Virus record (IMG/VR): IMGVR_UViG_3300009430_000001
Coordinates: 1 to 64,000 of that record
From: a virus
Reading direction: 5' to 3' (one strand)
Length of the DNA: 64,000 nt
A program made the translations under genes and the position numbers. This document shows, piece after piece, positions 31,078-39,462 of the stretch. Below the pieces are notes generated by a model. The model searched no databases. It was not told the DNA's origin and worked only from the letters and a program-made list of their open reading frames with translations. The stretch's first letter is position 1. Each line of letters opens with the position of its first letter.

Positions 31078-31131
31078 AAAAAACAACGAAAGATCCCCCG
31101 TATTACGAAGTGTAACGTGGGGGATCTGTGT
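31078..31131 (-). terminator. Strong terminator of the 31.1-32.6 kb minus operon
   Basis: The minus strand has AGATCCCCCACGTTACAC, a short loop and the complementary arm GTAATACGGGGGATCT, followed by TTCG and a run of eight T. It separates convergent genes. Confidence 0.8.
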
Positions 31132-31141
31132 TGGTGGATTG

Positions 31142-32035
31142 TCAGGCAGCAGCCAACACAAGCTCGGGCGTGGGTTCAGGTTGGCGTAGTTCATGCACGC
31201 TGTTCCAGAATTGCTGGCACAGACGCAATGCATTGGCGCGCTCTTGCTCGCGCTCCCAGGGATCAACCCAATACTCACGAGCACCGGTCGGAGTGCCGAC
31301 GATGATGTGCAGCTTGGCGATCTCGATGTTGAGCGTCTCCTTGATCGCTTCAGCATAAAGGCACAGCTGGCGCACGGTCTTCTTGTACTTCTTGAAGTTG
31401 GTACCTTGGCCGGATGGCACGGGGATACTGCGTTGCGCTTGGAAATATGGTGCTTTGGCGGTCTTGAAATCGCTCAGCACGTAGCCACCGTGTTCATCGC
31501 TGTGCGAGATCAGGTCGGGCGTACCGCTGTAGCCCCAGGTTGAAGACCACACGCGAGCCAATCGCCGTGGATCAGACTCATCGGTCGTGCTCCATGTGTG
31601 TTCCCAGCCCAGGCGCAGCGGCTGCTCTGACCAGACGTGATAGTCGAATGGCTTGATGAATTCGTACATGCCGTTATAGAACGCCATCACTTCATCGGTG
31701 ATGCGATACGGCTTGCCATCGACCTGCACCACATCAGGCAGTGAGAGTCCACGGATGCGAGCTTCGAGTAATGCATGCACAGCACTGCCGCGATAAGCAG
31801 CCGCCAGTGGGTCACGGCCAGCTGCGATCTCACGCAGTCGCCAGCGTTCCAGGAACTCACGATCTGCAGGCGGTGCTGTGGCGCTTAGGATCGAGGTGCA
31901 TCCCGGGAGCAGCACCAGGCCACGACCATCCGGCGACGGACAGGGATAGACGCGCAGTTCCTGGCCGTAGTCGTTAATGAGTCTGCGCTCGATGTCAGTC
32001 TCGGAGACGCGGCGTACCGCTTGCGTCCAATTCAT
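31142..32035 (-). CDS. PD-(D/E)XK exonuclease (RecB/Cas4-like)
   Basis: The 297-residue protein has the RecB-family nuclease order: GSAVHALLE with the first histidine, GYSGTPDLISHSDEHGGYVLSDFKTAK (acidic motif GxPD and catalytic D-x-K), and KKTVRQLCLYAEAIKE (the QxxxY helix). Such enzymes resect DNA ends or process recombination intermediates. The ATG at 32035 has a GAGGTGA ribosome-binding site. A GTG at 32044 in a GTGA overlap is the alternative start. Confidence 0.8.
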   Translation of the reverse strand: MNWTQAVRRVSETDIERRLINDYGQELRVYPCPSPDGRGLVLLPGCTSILSATAPPADREFLERWRLREIAAGRDPLAAAYRGSAVHALLEARIRGLSLPDVVQVDGKPYRITDEVMAFYNGMYEFIKPFDYHVWSEQPLRLGWEHTWSTTDESDPRRLARVWSSTWGYSGTPDLISHSDEHGGYVLSDFKTAKAPYFQAQRSIPVPSGQGTNFKKYKKTVRQLCLYAEAIKETLNIEIAKLHIIVGTPTGAREYWVDPWEREQERANALRLCQQFWNSVHELRQPEPTPELVLAAA

Positions 32036-32040
32036 GGCGA

Positions 32041-32352
32041 TCACCTCTGCAGTGTGTTTTCCAGTTGTGCTGCAGCCGTCTGGCGATGGAAGGCGTCAAA
32101 CGTTTCGACAGCGCGATAGGCCAACACGACAGCAGACTGGACTCGCTGCTCGATGTCTTGTGGGTGGAGGTGCGGTGTCTCGCGGGCCAGCATTGCAGCA
32201 GTGACGGCTGCTGTCATCACCATTTCGCTGGTGGGCGTCGACTGCTTGAGAGGAAAACCTTCAGACGAGAAGGAGTCAAAGGCCTCGCGAAGCAGTCGGA
32301 CCTCTTCAATCAGTTCCTTCAGTAGTGCTACCGTCGGCGGCTCGGCTGTCAT
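32041..32352 (-). CDS. Hypothetical helical protein
   Basis: The product is 103 residues. The ATG at 32352 has both a GGAGAT ribosome-binding site and a TACCCTGA element 26 nt upstream, which excludes the longer start at 32370. It is helical (LLKELIEEVRLLREAFDSF) with an alanine-rich middle. It precedes the nuclease gene by a short overlap. Confidence 0.6.
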   Translation of the reverse strand: MTAEPPTVALLKELIEEVRLLREAFDSFSSEGFPLKQSTPTSEMVMTAAVTAAMLARETPHLHPQDIEQRVQSAVVLAYRAVETFDAFHRQTAAAQLENTLQR

Positions 32353-32584
32353 CGGGATCTCCAATTCCATTCAGGGTATTCGCCTCGAAGATCTGTGAAT
32401 CGGTGCTCGAATGCACAGGCTTCCAGCTGTCGTTCCTGAAAGCCCGGGCCAGCTTGGCGGCCGCCAGCTCGAGTGGGCTCAGGCCCCGGGCTGCGGCGCG
32501 CACCTGCTCGATCGACCACTCGTTCCGCAGGGCCTGGAGCTCCCGGCCGGTCCGGGCGTCGCGGAGATCGTCGCTCAGGCTCAT
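32306..32584 (-). CDS. Hypothetical protein
   Basis: The 92-residue product has a helical N-terminal half (DDLRDARTGRELQALRNEW, LSPLELAAAKLARAFRND) and an acidic, disordered-looking C-terminus. It overlaps the neighbours on both sides. Function unknown. Confidence 0.55.
   Translation of the reverse strand: MSLSDDLRDARTGRELQALRNEWSIEQVRAAARGLSPLELAAAKLARAFRNDSWKPVHSSTDSQIFEANTLNGIGDPDDSRAADGSTTEGTD
32371..32378 (-). promoter_or_regulatory. TACCCTGR start-proximal element (inside a gene)
   Basis: TACCCTGA on the minus strand, 26 nt before the ATG at 32352, lying within the coding region of 32306-32584. Confidence 0.55.
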
Positions 32585-33156
32585 GCCGGCAGGCCGATTG
32601 AGATCCGGGATGGCACCTCGACTCCAAGCAGCCCGCGGTCCGTCAGCTCGCTGCGGATCTCACGGCTGAAGTCCTCGAGTCGGCGTGGATTCAGCCTGAT
32701 GCGTGGGTCGCATAGTAGCACACTCCTGATATATTCGCCGTTTTCGTGGTTGTAGTAGTGGAAGATCGCGCAGGTTTTCTCGATCGAGAACCAACCCCAG
32801 CCGAATTGGCAGGCGTGCAGAGGTGAGATTAAAAAGAATGGGATCGCGCGCGTGACGCTGAGTTCTTCAGTGGGTGGCGTGTTCCAGGGATTGGCTTTGC
32901 TATTGGCGATGAACGGTGGCGGGCGCCAGCCTGGGTCGCTGGGGGCGAGGAAGTTGATGCCGCCATCGCCGCGATATGGGGCGTAAGACTCGAAATCGCC
33001 GAGCTCGCCGCACCAATGGACTTCAGCGATCGTGCGCGGAACCTCGATCAGGTGATGGAGGTGCTCGCCAGGCAGCGTGAGCTTGGCGGTGGCCTGGTTG
33101 ATCGTTTCGATGAAACCGCCGGGCAATGGCCGTGCTGCGGTGGTCGGCGACGTCAT
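32581..33156 (-). CDS. Hypothetical protein
   Basis: The product is 191 residues from the ATG at 33156 (alternatives at 33192 and 33228). It is aromatic-rich, with FISPLHACQFGWGWFSIEKT, FHYYNHENGEYIRSVLLCDP and SREIRSELTDRGLLGVEVPS. A beta-rich globular protein is likely. No family recognised. Confidence 0.6.
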   Translation of the reverse strand: MTSPTTAARPLPGGFIETINQATAKLTLPGEHLHHLIEVPRTIAEVHWCGELGDFESYAPYRGDGGINFLAPSDPGWRPPPFIANSKANPWNTPPTEELSVTRAIPFFLISPLHACQFGWGWFSIEKTCAIFHYYNHENGEYIRSVLLCDPRIRLNPRRLEDFSREIRSELTDRGLLGVEVPSRISIGLPA

Positions 33157-33206
33157 GGCTTGATCGCGTTGACGTTGCAGAGTGTACGCCATGGCGAGCA
33201 GGCTGA

Positions 33207-33626
33207 TCAAGAGCCGGAGGATGAACAAGGTTCGATCGTGATCGGTTGAAACGAAGTGACTGGTCCTTTGTAACCAGGGAGCTGCTCGGCGAGCGAGAAC
33301 ACCAGCATGTCAATCAAGTGCTTTGCTGGAGACCGTGGCCAGTCGATTTCATTGGCGCAAAGCGCGTCGTAAGCTTCGACGGCGCCGATGAGGCGGCCGG
33401 GCGCAACCTTGCGAAGTGTTTCAATCTGCAGTCGTGGAAGCAACACGAACTGCTCCAGACGCAGCGGCTCGAGCGATCGATGGCCGGAGATGAGTGCATC
33501 GTAAATGCGGAGAAACACAGGCGAGTCGCTGACGCGGATCAGATCGTCGAGGTATTTGGGGGTGATTTCTGGCGTGAAAGCAAGGGCTGATGTCAGTACC
33601 TGAAGAACCGTTCGATCGATTGTCAT
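33207..33626 (-). CDS. Hypothetical helical protein
   Basis: The 139-residue helical product includes ITPKYLDDLIRVSDSPVFLR and PRLQIETLRKVAPGRL. The ATG at 33626 lies only a few bases after the T-run of a hairpin, leaving no room for a normal ribosome-binding site. No downstream Met is a plausible alternative. Confidence 0.6.
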   Translation of the reverse strand: MTIDRTVLQVLTSALAFTPEITPKYLDDLIRVSDSPVFLRIYDALISGHRSLEPLRLEQFVLLPRLQIETLRKVAPGRLIGAVEAYDALCANEIDWPRSPAKHLIDMLVFSLAEQLPGYKGPVTSFQPITIEPCSSSGS

Positions 33627-33630
33627 CACG

Positions 33631-33655
33631 AAAAAGCCCAGCTTCAAAGCTGGGC
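33631..33655 (-). terminator. Hairpin/T-run directly before a start codon
   Basis: The minus strand has GCCCAGCTT-TG-AAGCTGGGC followed by TTTTT, abutting the ATG at 33626. Confidence 0.75.
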
Positions 33656-33680
33656 ATGAAGGTTGAAGAATGAATGAAGC

Positions 33681-34349
33681 TCACCAATCGTCGTCGCCGC
33701 CAGCAGCAGGAGCAGCGGCTGTTGGCGGTGCGGCGCCGTTGGTACTCATCGGCACGCCGGCTTGAGCCGGTGGAGTGACCGGAGCAGTGAATGGGTCGTT
33801 GCCGCCATTGCTGTACTGGTCCGGAAACCAGGACTCTTGCGCACTGGCGATGACTTTCGGGCTATCCGCGGGCTTGATGTGAAATCGCACCGAATACATG
33901 ATTTGCGGAGGAGCGTCTTTGTCATAAGTCACCTCGGCAATCGCATTCAGAACATTGTCGTCAGTGAGGAAGATGTTTGGATTACTGGTGAAGGTCTTGG
34001 CGATTGCCTTCTGAACCGAGGATTTGTCGATGATCCAGGCGACAGGGCGCTTCAGTTCACGACAATATGCGCGAACGAACCATACGCATTGCGGCTTATC
34101 TTTCTCGGTACTCTGGTACGCGTTGCCGATCTCGTTGATGTACTGCTCGAGCGGGGGTTCCGTTGGCGTGATCACGCAGCTCTTGTCTTTTCGGTAATAC
34201 CGATAGCACTTGCTGATCTGCGATGTGATGTACAGATTGTAACTCTGCCCGGGAGGGATCGTGGACATAATGAACATCCACGGGGGAATTCCCGAAAGAT
34301 CGTGCGTGAATTCAGCGGGGAGCAAATCGATCGCCGGGATCGGAGCCAT
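33681..34349 (-). CDS. Hypothetical protein with SSB-like acidic aromatic tip
   Basis: The 222-residue protein has a folded N-terminal ~165 residues (CYRYYRKDKSCVITPTEPPL, WFVRAYCRELKRPVAWIIDK). A Pro/Ala linker and an acidic tip GGDDDW follow, like the tails of SSB proteins. It could be a second replication or recombination mediator, but no OB-fold motif is clear. A TTG at 34391 overlapping the upstream stop is the alternative start. Confidence 0.6.
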   Translation of the reverse strand: MAPIPAIDLLPAEFTHDLSGIPPWMFIMSTIPPGQSYNLYITSQISKCYRYYRKDKSCVITPTEPPLEQYINEIGNAYQSTEKDKPQCVWFVRAYCRELKRPVAWIIDKSSVQKAIAKTFTSNPNIFLTDDNVLNAIAEVTYDKDAPPQIMYSVRFHIKPADSPKVIASAQESWFPDQYSNGGNDPFTAPVTPPAQAGVPMSTNGAAPPTAAAPAAGGDDDW

Positions 34350-34387
34350 AGGTTGTGGGGAGCGATTGGCGGGCCCAGGTCCGAGGC

Positions 34388-34597
34388 TCAACTCCGGGCG
34401 TCGTCTCCGGCCGGAACCAAGCTGCTCGAGGACCGAGCCGGCTCCAGTATAGCATCAACTGGAGTATATCGAAACCCCGAGCCGCTCGAGGCGAGGCGGG
34501 CATTTGCTGCAGCGATCTCTTCCTCGGTTGCGCTCTTCACGATATAGCCGGCGAGCGTTACTCCGCTGGGGATGCATGTCATCTGCCAACTGGCCAT
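34388..34597 (-). CDS. Small hypothetical protein
   Basis: The 69-residue product includes TLAGYIVKSATEEEIAAANARL. The TACCCTGG element 31 nt upstream supports the start. Its stop abuts the alternative TTG start of the next gene. Function unknown. Confidence 0.55.
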   Translation of the reverse strand: MASWQMTCIPSGVTLAGYIVKSATEEEIAAANARLASSGSGFRYTPVDAILEPARSSSSLVPAGDDARS

Positions 34598-34620
34598 GGG
34601 GTCTGAGGGTCGTGCGTTTT

Positions 34621-34628
34621 CCAGGGTA
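34621..34628 (-). promoter_or_regulatory. TACCCTGR start-proximal element
   Basis: TACCCTGG on the minus strand, 31 nt before the ATG at 34597. Confidence 0.5.
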
Positions 34629-34645
34629 GAAGCGCTGGCCTGGAC

Positions 34646-34675
34646 TGGACCTTAGGAGACACAGCCTGTAAAATG
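34646..34675 (+). promoter_or_regulatory. Candidate promoter of the AP2-HNH gene
   Basis: TGGACC, a 17-bp spacer and TAAAAT, about 60 nt before the ATG at 34734. The leader contains a GGACCCG/CGGGTCC stem. A moderate match to host sigma-70 promoters. Confidence 0.4.
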
Positions 34676-34733
34676 GGGAGGACCCGCGGCGCGTCAACGC
34701 TCGGGTCCCTGATCAACCTGGGGAAACAGGCCG

Positions 34734-35414
34734 ATGAGTCGAGAGTATCACATCCGCGGCGGCGTGAAGGTGCTGAAGCTGCCGCCGCTGGAGCGCGTGC
34801 AGGAGCTGCTCTACGAGGACCCGGAGCAGCCTGGGGTGCTGCGGTGGCGGGTGAGCAGAGGCTGCCAGCCCGCCGGCTCCGTGGCGGGCGGCCTTAATGG
34901 TGGTGGCCGTCGGCGGATCATGATTGATGGCGTTCTTTGTTACGCCTCGCGGTTGTTGTGGCTATTGCGCACGGGCGAGGATCCAGGGGCTGGGGTCATT
35001 GATCATGAGGATCGTGCGAGAGATAATGATCGCTTTGAAAATCTGAGGCTTGCGCCGAATGGCCAGAGCTCTAATACCGCGCACAGTGGCAGGCAGAGCA
35101 ATAATACAAGTGGCTATACGGGTGTGAGCTGGGACGATCGTTGTGGCAAGTGGCGCGTGAAACTTCAATACGAAAACAGGCGCATTCACTTGGGCTTTTT
35201 TCGCAACGTCAAAGATGCTTACGCTGTTTATCTTTGCGCAAAGTCAAAGTTTCACGGTGAAGAGTGGCTCGGCGAGCTTGCGCCTGGCTGGACACTCGAG
35301 CAAGCAAAGCAGCGCGTTATTGAAATGAAAAATGCTCGGTCCTGGGAGCTCCGGGATGAGATCTACAAGGCCGAGCGGCAGTTTGTCAAATGGTATAACC
35401 GGCTAAAACTCTAG
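34734..35414 (+). CDS. HNH homing endonuclease with AP2 DNA-binding domain
   Basis: The 226-residue free-standing homing endonuclease has an HNH-type core at residues ~85-110 (VIDHEDRARDNDRFENLRLA) and an AP2 domain at ~122-175 (SGYTGVSWDDRCGKWRVKL, IHLGFFRNVKDAYAVY). Such genes copy themselves into cognate sites. It is the only plus-strand gene between 31.1 and 49.8 kb and a 17-bp dispersed repeat begins directly after its stop, consistent with an insertion. Confidence 0.85.
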   Translation: MSREYHIRGGVKVLKLPPLERVQELLYEDPEQPGVLRWRVSRGCQPAGSVAGGLNGGGRRRIMIDGVLCYASRLLWLLRTGEDPGAGVIDHEDRARDNDRFENLRLAPNGQSSNTAHSGRQSNNTSGYTGVSWDDRCGKWRVKLQYENRRIHLGFFRNVKDAYAVYLCAKSKFHGEEWLGELAPGWTLEQAKQRVIEMKNARSWELRDEIYKAERQFVKWYNRLKL

Positions 35415-35431
35415 ACTTAGACACAATGCGG
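35415..35431 (+). repeat. 17-bp dispersed repeat, copy 1
   Basis: ACTTAGACACAATGCGG, starting at the base after the homing-endonuclease stop, between convergent genes. Confidence 0.75.
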
Positions 35432-35435
35432 GGCT

Positions 35436-35810
35436 CTACTTCCCTCTTTCCATTCTGTCCAGCAGTCCTTTGATTCCCGCTTGGTGTTCCCGAAAACCTT
35501 CAGCTGCATTGTCATCTGCGAGTTCAGTCGTGAAGTCTGCAATCGCTGCCAACATGCAATGCATGCATGCGCATGTCAGGCGCGAAGCTCTGGCGATTTC
35601 GTCATTGAACACCGGGCCGTCGAGGTATGCAGCAATGTTGGCAAACAGATTGCGCGCAGCTGGTGTGGTGAACGGCGGCATCTTGTCGTCACAATCTTGC
35701 TGGGTTGCAATTTGTGTGCCAAGAAGTATAAGGAAAGACCGCACGAAGTCCATATCATGCGCCAGGCTTGAGTGCCGCAGGTGCTCAGCAATCTGCTTTT
35801 GGTATGTCAT
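35436..35810 (-). CDS. Hypothetical helical protein
   Basis: The 124-residue helical product includes YQKQIAEHLRHSSLAHDMDF and RNLFANIAAYLDGP. The ATG at 35810 follows a hairpin/T-tract by ~20 nt. Cysteine-containing core TCACMHCMLA. No family recognised. Confidence 0.6.
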   Translation of the reverse strand: MTYQKQIAEHLRHSSLAHDMDFVRSFLILLGTQIATQQDCDDKMPPFTTPAARNLFANIAAYLDGPVFNDEIARASRLTCACMHCMLAAIADFTTELADDNAAEGFREHQAGIKGLLDRMERGK

Positions 35811-35833
35811 GGGGGTGAGTTGGGTGAAGAAAG

Positions 35834-35854
35834 AAAAGCGCCCCGAAGGGCGCT
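35834..35854 (-). terminator. Hairpin upstream of 35436-35810
   Basis: The minus strand has AGCGCCC-TTC-GGGGCGCT then TTTCTTTC, between the stop at 35881 and the ATG at 35810. Confidence 0.7.
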
Positions 35855-35880
35855 GGTATTGGGGAGCTTCTATTATCGCG

Positions 35881-36801
35881 TCAGAAGCCGGCGTCGTCAA
35901 GCACGGTGTCCGCGGTGGCATCCACGGTGGACAGCTGTTGTCCGGTGGTGTCGTAGTAAGCTTGCTCGCCTGCCACGGCAGCGGAACCAGCCGGCATCAG
36001 GCCATAGCCCTGGAACGCACGCTTGATGCGCTTGACTGTTTCCAGCAGCTCTTCGATCGTGCTGGGTCCGTTGTACCAGCTGTTGTCGGAGAGCTTCATC
36101 CAGCTTTTGCGATCAGGAGTGGGCACGGAGATCTCGAGGAATCGGGCGCGCTTGCCATTCCGCAGATCGATCCTGCACACGTCAAACAGCTGGCGGCTGT
36201 CGTCTTCCGACTGGCAGATCTCCGCCAGCGCGCCAAGGAAGCTGCGCACCGGGCCGGTGACGCCTGTGCTGCCATCGGGGCGATAGCTGACGGCATTGAA
36301 GTTCAGTTCGATGGCACGACCCTCGGTGTCGCTCATCAGGAAGCGCAGCCGATAGTTGAGCGCATAGGATGCATTCTCATCGGCGGGAGTCACCAGAAGA
36401 AGCATGTCCCGGGCAAATCCGATGATCTTGGATGTTCCGCTGTCTTCGTTGGTGGTTCCACCATCATCGGATACCGTGAAATTCACGGGCTTGTTTGCAG
36501 TCGCAGGTGTGACGGGCTGGAAAGGATTCTTGTACGCGCGGATCGGGGTGTGACCGACGACAGCTGCATCGTCCGGCGGCAGCTGGATCACCGCGGCTTC
36601 GGTCGGGGCCAGGGCGGAGGTCTCCTCGACTTGCTCGGCGACTTGCTCGGTGGCTTGCTCGACAGCTTGCTCAGCGACTTCGGGGATGCTCACGATCTCA
36701 GTTTGAACAGTGGTTTCAGTGGACGGCTCGAGCACTTCAGGGCTGAGTTTGGCGGGCTCGCGGGTACGGGTGGCGCGGGTACGGGTGGAATTCGTAGCCA
36801 T
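35881..36801 (-). CDS. Hypothetical DNA-metabolism-like protein with acidic tip
   Basis: The 306-residue protein has a Glu/Ala-repetitive N-terminus (residues ~35-60, repeated AEQ-V). A globular body carries GFARDMLLLVTPADE and GPVRSFLGALAEICQ; a similar VRSFLGALS motif occurs at 38429-39142. The C-terminus ends TVLDDAGF, acidic and aromatic like SSB tails. The start is ATG at 36801, after a long leader with hairpin and 17-bp repeat. No family recognised. Confidence 0.6.
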   Translation of the reverse strand: MATNSTRTRATRTREPAKLSPEVLEPSTETTVQTEIVSIPEVAEQAVEQATEQVAEQVEETSALAPTEAAVIQLPPDDAAVVGHTPIRAYKNPFQPVTPATANKPVNFTVSDDGGTTNEDSGTSKIIGFARDMLLLVTPADENASYALNYRLRFLMSDTEGRAIELNFNAVSYRPDGSTGVTGPVRSFLGALAEICQSEDDSRQLFDVCRIDLRNGKRARFLEISVPTPDRKSWMKLSDNSWYNGPSTIEELLETVKRIKRAFQGYGLMPAGSAAVAGEQAYYDTTGQQLSTVDATADTVLDDAGF

Positions 36802-36850
36802 TGGAAACAGATGAAGCAGATGAACGCGCTGCCTGTCACGCAGCACAAAG

Positions 36851-36877
36851 AAAAAAGGCCCCCGTGGAGGGAGCCTT
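36851..36877 (-). terminator. GC leader hairpin upstream of 35881-36801
   Basis: The minus strand has GGCTCCCTCCACGGGGGCC then TTTTTTC, 50 nt before the ATG. Confidence 0.75.
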
Positions 36878-36898
36878 TGAGTGGGAGGGAAAATCAAA

Positions 36899-36915
36899 AC
36901 TTAGACACAACGCGG
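36899..36915 (+). repeat. 17-bp dispersed repeat, copy 2
   Basis: ACTTAGACACAACGCGG, in the same intergenic space as the leader hairpin. Confidence 0.75.
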
Positions 36916-36925
36916 AGCGCAGGTC

Positions 36926-37543
36926 TCAGTCTTTGAATCTGTAGTGGTATGGCTTGTAGTGACTGGGATACATCGCATTGATGGGCCCGAGACGTGCATT
37001 CTGTGCCTCAAGCTGCTCGAGGTCACGGCATGCACGTTCCATGGCGCTGTCACTGTCGAGCTTGGCGAGTAGTGGCAAGCAGGGAATGTAGTGCGTTGCG
37101 CCTTGGAATTTCTTGTTGCCATGGCAAATGATCGTGATGCCGCTGGTCAGCGTGTGATAAGCGCCGGTGCGCATGATCAAGCCGCTAGGCATATGGATCA
37201 TGAACAGCGGTTTGCAGATGCGCGTATTGTGGCTGGCATCATCGGGAAAACCTTCAGGCTCAGGAAGCCGTGGGTCGTCATGTGCCACGAGCTCGATGCG
37301 ATAGTCGCGTTGAGCATTGAACTCATCGAGTGGATCGTAGAGATCGCCGCCCCAGCCGACAGCGATCTTGGTCATGTCGTTAGTGTCAAGCTGTTGCTTG
37401 AGGTCTTGCCGGCGATCTAGTTCGATCGCAATGCGACCGAGGAAGTCGCGGTGGTTGTTGGGGAGTCGGGGTTCGATGTAGCTGTTGAGCATGAACTGCT
37501 TGGTTTTCTTGTCGGTGATACGTGATCCACGGACGTTGTTCAC
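36926..37543 (-). CDS. Hypothetical protein
   Basis: The product is 205 residues from a GTG in a GTGA overlap, with an AGGAGG ribosome-binding site 5 nt away. It contains KIAVGWGGDLYDPLDEFN and LFMIHMPSGLIMRTGAYH and ends aromatic-basic (YPSHYKPYHYRFKD). The same GTGA coupling links it to the next upstream gene. Function unknown. Confidence 0.65.
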   Translation of the reverse strand: MNNVRGSRITDKKTKQFMLNSYIEPRLPNNHRDFLGRIAIELDRRQDLKQQLDTNDMTKIAVGWGGDLYDPLDEFNAQRDYRIELVAHDDPRLPEPEGFPDDASHNTRICKPLFMIHMPSGLIMRTGAYHTLTSGITIICHGNKKFQGATHYIPCLPLLAKLDSDSAMERACRDLEQLEAQNARLGPINAMYPSHYKPYHYRFKD

Positions 37544-38088
37544 GTTTCCTCCTGCTTCTTGCGGTCTTCGCTCTCTTGGTGCTTCCATGTGCCCCACTTC
37601 TCGATGTACTCTGTGGCGGTTGGCACGCGCTTCAGCTTGTGCACTTTGCGCCACTGCTCTTCAGTGGTGTCATGGAACTTGGCAGGGCCGCTGATTTCGT
37701 AAAGCTCGAGATCGAGGGTATCTATGCCTGCTTGAATCATCTGCGTCCACGTATTTGTGGGAGTCCAGGCTTGATCGTCTTCGCTCAGGTTGCGTTGCTG
37801 TATCTTGAGCTCTTCGACGTAACCCGTGCGAAGCACGGCCAAGGCCGCTCGCATAATGACGTGAATAACTAGCGCTGGCTGATGTCTGCTGATGCACTCA
37901 CGATAGGTGAAGTTTGTATAATTAAGTTTGTTCTCACAGCGTCTGATTATCGTGATCAGCTCTTTCACTGTGATGATGTCGTGGCGCCAGGCCACGTGCA
38001 GCAGTGCGTTGGCAACGTCTTGGTGAAGCTCAAGCAAATTGTTGTGGGCTTTGCCGTTTTTTTCAATCAGTCGGTTGTAGATGCTCAT
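37540..38088 (-). CDS. Hypothetical helical protein
   Basis: The 182-residue, mostly helical product includes DVANALLHVAWRHDIITVKE and ITIIRRCENKLNYTNFTYRE. It has lower GC than average. First of a coupled pair with 36926-37543. No family recognised. Confidence 0.6.
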   Translation of the reverse strand: MSIYNRLIEKNGKAHNNLLELHQDVANALLHVAWRHDIITVKELITIIRRCENKLNYTNFTYRECISRHQPALVIHVIMRAALAVLRTGYVEELKIQQRNLSEDDQAWTPTNTWTQMIQAGIDTLDLELYEISGPAKFHDTTEEQWRKVHKLKRVPTATEYIEKWGTWKHQESEDRKKQEET

Positions 38089-38117
38089 GTTGCCTCTTGT
38101 GGTTGAAGTGAATCCAG

Positions 38118-38432
38118 TTATTGATTGGCAGGTTCTTGGAGGATGTCAAACAGGCTGGCCCAGCCTTCAACAGAACCGCCATGGTTATTAATTACCTCTT
38201 TGGCCCTGGAGTTGAGTGGATCTATTTGCTGAACCATGAGGAAGTTGATTCCAGTTTGAGCGATTGCTATTTGACGGGCGTATTCGCTTTTACTGCGTGA
38301 CTTGCGCATGGCAAGACTTGTAACTGTTGCTAGTGTGCAATCGACAAGATAGACGAATGCATGCTCGGTCGTGGTAAATTTTTTGGTGCGAAAGATGTTT
38401 TGATCTTTCTCGGATTTGGTGGCTTTTTTCAT
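38118..38432 (-). CDS. Hypothetical protein
   Basis: The 104-residue product has a basic N-terminus (KKATKSEKDQNIFRTKKF) and a helical core (SLAMRKSRSKSEYARQIAIA). An AGGAGG site precedes the ATG, and the ATG overlaps the upstream stop (ATGA). Function unknown. Confidence 0.6.
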   Translation of the reverse strand: MKKATKSEKDQNIFRTKKFTTTEHAFVYLVDCTLATVTSLAMRKSRSKSEYARQIAIAQTGINFLMVQQIDPLNSRAKEVINNHGGSVEGWASLFDILQEPANQ

Positions 38433-39142
38433 GCTGCCTCCTGTAGTTGAATGAGTTTCTGGTCGAGTTGTCGTTTCCTGCTGCCGTGGGCGGGGAACGC
38501 GATAATCACATGGGGTGGACGCTTCCAGCACAGGCGACAGCCGACACATTGCGGCGCACGTGGATCAGGTGCCAGCCTGGAGTGGGGGCACAGCACAGCG
38601 CGGTTGCCGCCGGCTGTGGTCCACGCCGTGCGCTTCTCGCCGGAAGGCACGATCAGGACGGCGTGCAAGCCGATCGCCACCGCGGCATCAGCCTGGGCCT
38701 CGAGCTCGAAGCTGAGGTTGATCGTGATCCGATGGCCCAGCAGCGCATCGAGGTGCGCCGGCTCATGTCGCCACTCCCGCCTGTGGGAGTACATGAAGGC
38801 GGGGCGCTTGCCCACGGCTGCGGACAGGGCGCCGAGGAAGCTGCGCACCTGGCCTGGCGTCTCCCCGGGGACGTCCCCTGCGACACCATATCGCAATGGT
38901 GTTGTGGGCGGAAGACGAAAACGGACCCAGTCGATCATTTGGTCGAACTGCATCACGTCTTTGCCGATGCCGGCGCTGTAGTTGTCCCAGTGCCATGCCA
39001 TGTAGCCCTGGTCGTGATAGCAGGTGCCATCATTCAATGGACAATCGCTGGGGCATGTGTTGCGGCTGGCGGTGATGGCAGCGATTGGGCCCAGCTTGTC
39101 GTTGTTGGTGGGGTACTTGCAGTGGAAGAAGTATTTGGTCAT
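38429..39142 (-). CDS. Cysteine-rich hypothetical phage protein
   Basis: The 237-residue protein has a clustered-cysteine segment near the N-terminus (NTCPSDCPLNDGTCYHDQGY) and another near the C-terminus (CPHSRLAPDPRAPQCVGCRLC). It may be a metal- or Fe-S-binding protein of the phage families with a CPxxCP/GCY pattern. A PGQVRSFLGALS motif recalls 35881-36801. The start is the ATG of MTKYFFHCKYP. Confidence 0.6.
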   Translation of the reverse strand: MTKYFFHCKYPTNNDKLGPIAAITASRNTCPSDCPLNDGTCYHDQGYMAWHWDNYSAGIGKDVMQFDQMIDWVRFRLPPTTPLRYGVAGDVPGETPGQVRSFLGALSAAVGKRPAFMYSHRREWRHEPAHLDALLGHRITINLSFELEAQADAAVAIGLHAVLIVPSGEKRTAWTTAGGNRAVLCPHSRLAPDPRAPQCVGCRLCWKRPPHVIIAFPAHGSRKRQLDQKLIQLQEAA

Positions 39143-39149
39143 GGTTTGA

Positions 39150-39383
39150 TCAGTATTCACCAGGAAACAGCACAATCTCGACTGGATAGCGGATCTCGCC
39201 TTTGTCATTGATCTCCACATCGTAGGGATCGCCAACGACGAATTCGCTTGGCTTGAGTCCAGCTCGAAAGAGCTTCTGCTCAACATCACGCATGATGCTG
39301 TGCCAGTCGGGTTCGGGATTCCAGTATTCCGGCGGCTCACTTGGTCGTGGGTCGCGGAACTGGCGGGGGTCGGTGGTAGCCAT
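39150..39383 (-). CDS. Small acidic hypothetical protein
   Basis: The 77-residue product is proline-rich at the N-terminus (RDPRPSEPPEYWNPEPDW) with a beta-like C-terminus (VGDPYDVEINDKGEIRYPVE). It lies 7 nt upstream of the cysteine-rich gene. Function unknown. Confidence 0.55.
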   Translation of the reverse strand: MATTDPRQFRDPRPSEPPEYWNPEPDWHSIMRDVEQKLFRAGLKPSEFVVGDPYDVEINDKGEIRYPVEIVLFPGEY

Positions 39384-39462
39384 GGAAGTGATGGAAAGTG
39401 GGTGGGGACTTATATGCCGTCAGAGCGCTTACAGTTGGCCAGCGACGGCAATGCCCCGGGGA

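Noticed and set aside
36590-36680. Repetitive GCTCGGCGACTTGCTC-like DNA inside 35881-36801
   Set aside because: It codes the AEQ-V protein repeat in frame, so it is explained by the gene rather than being a DNA element.
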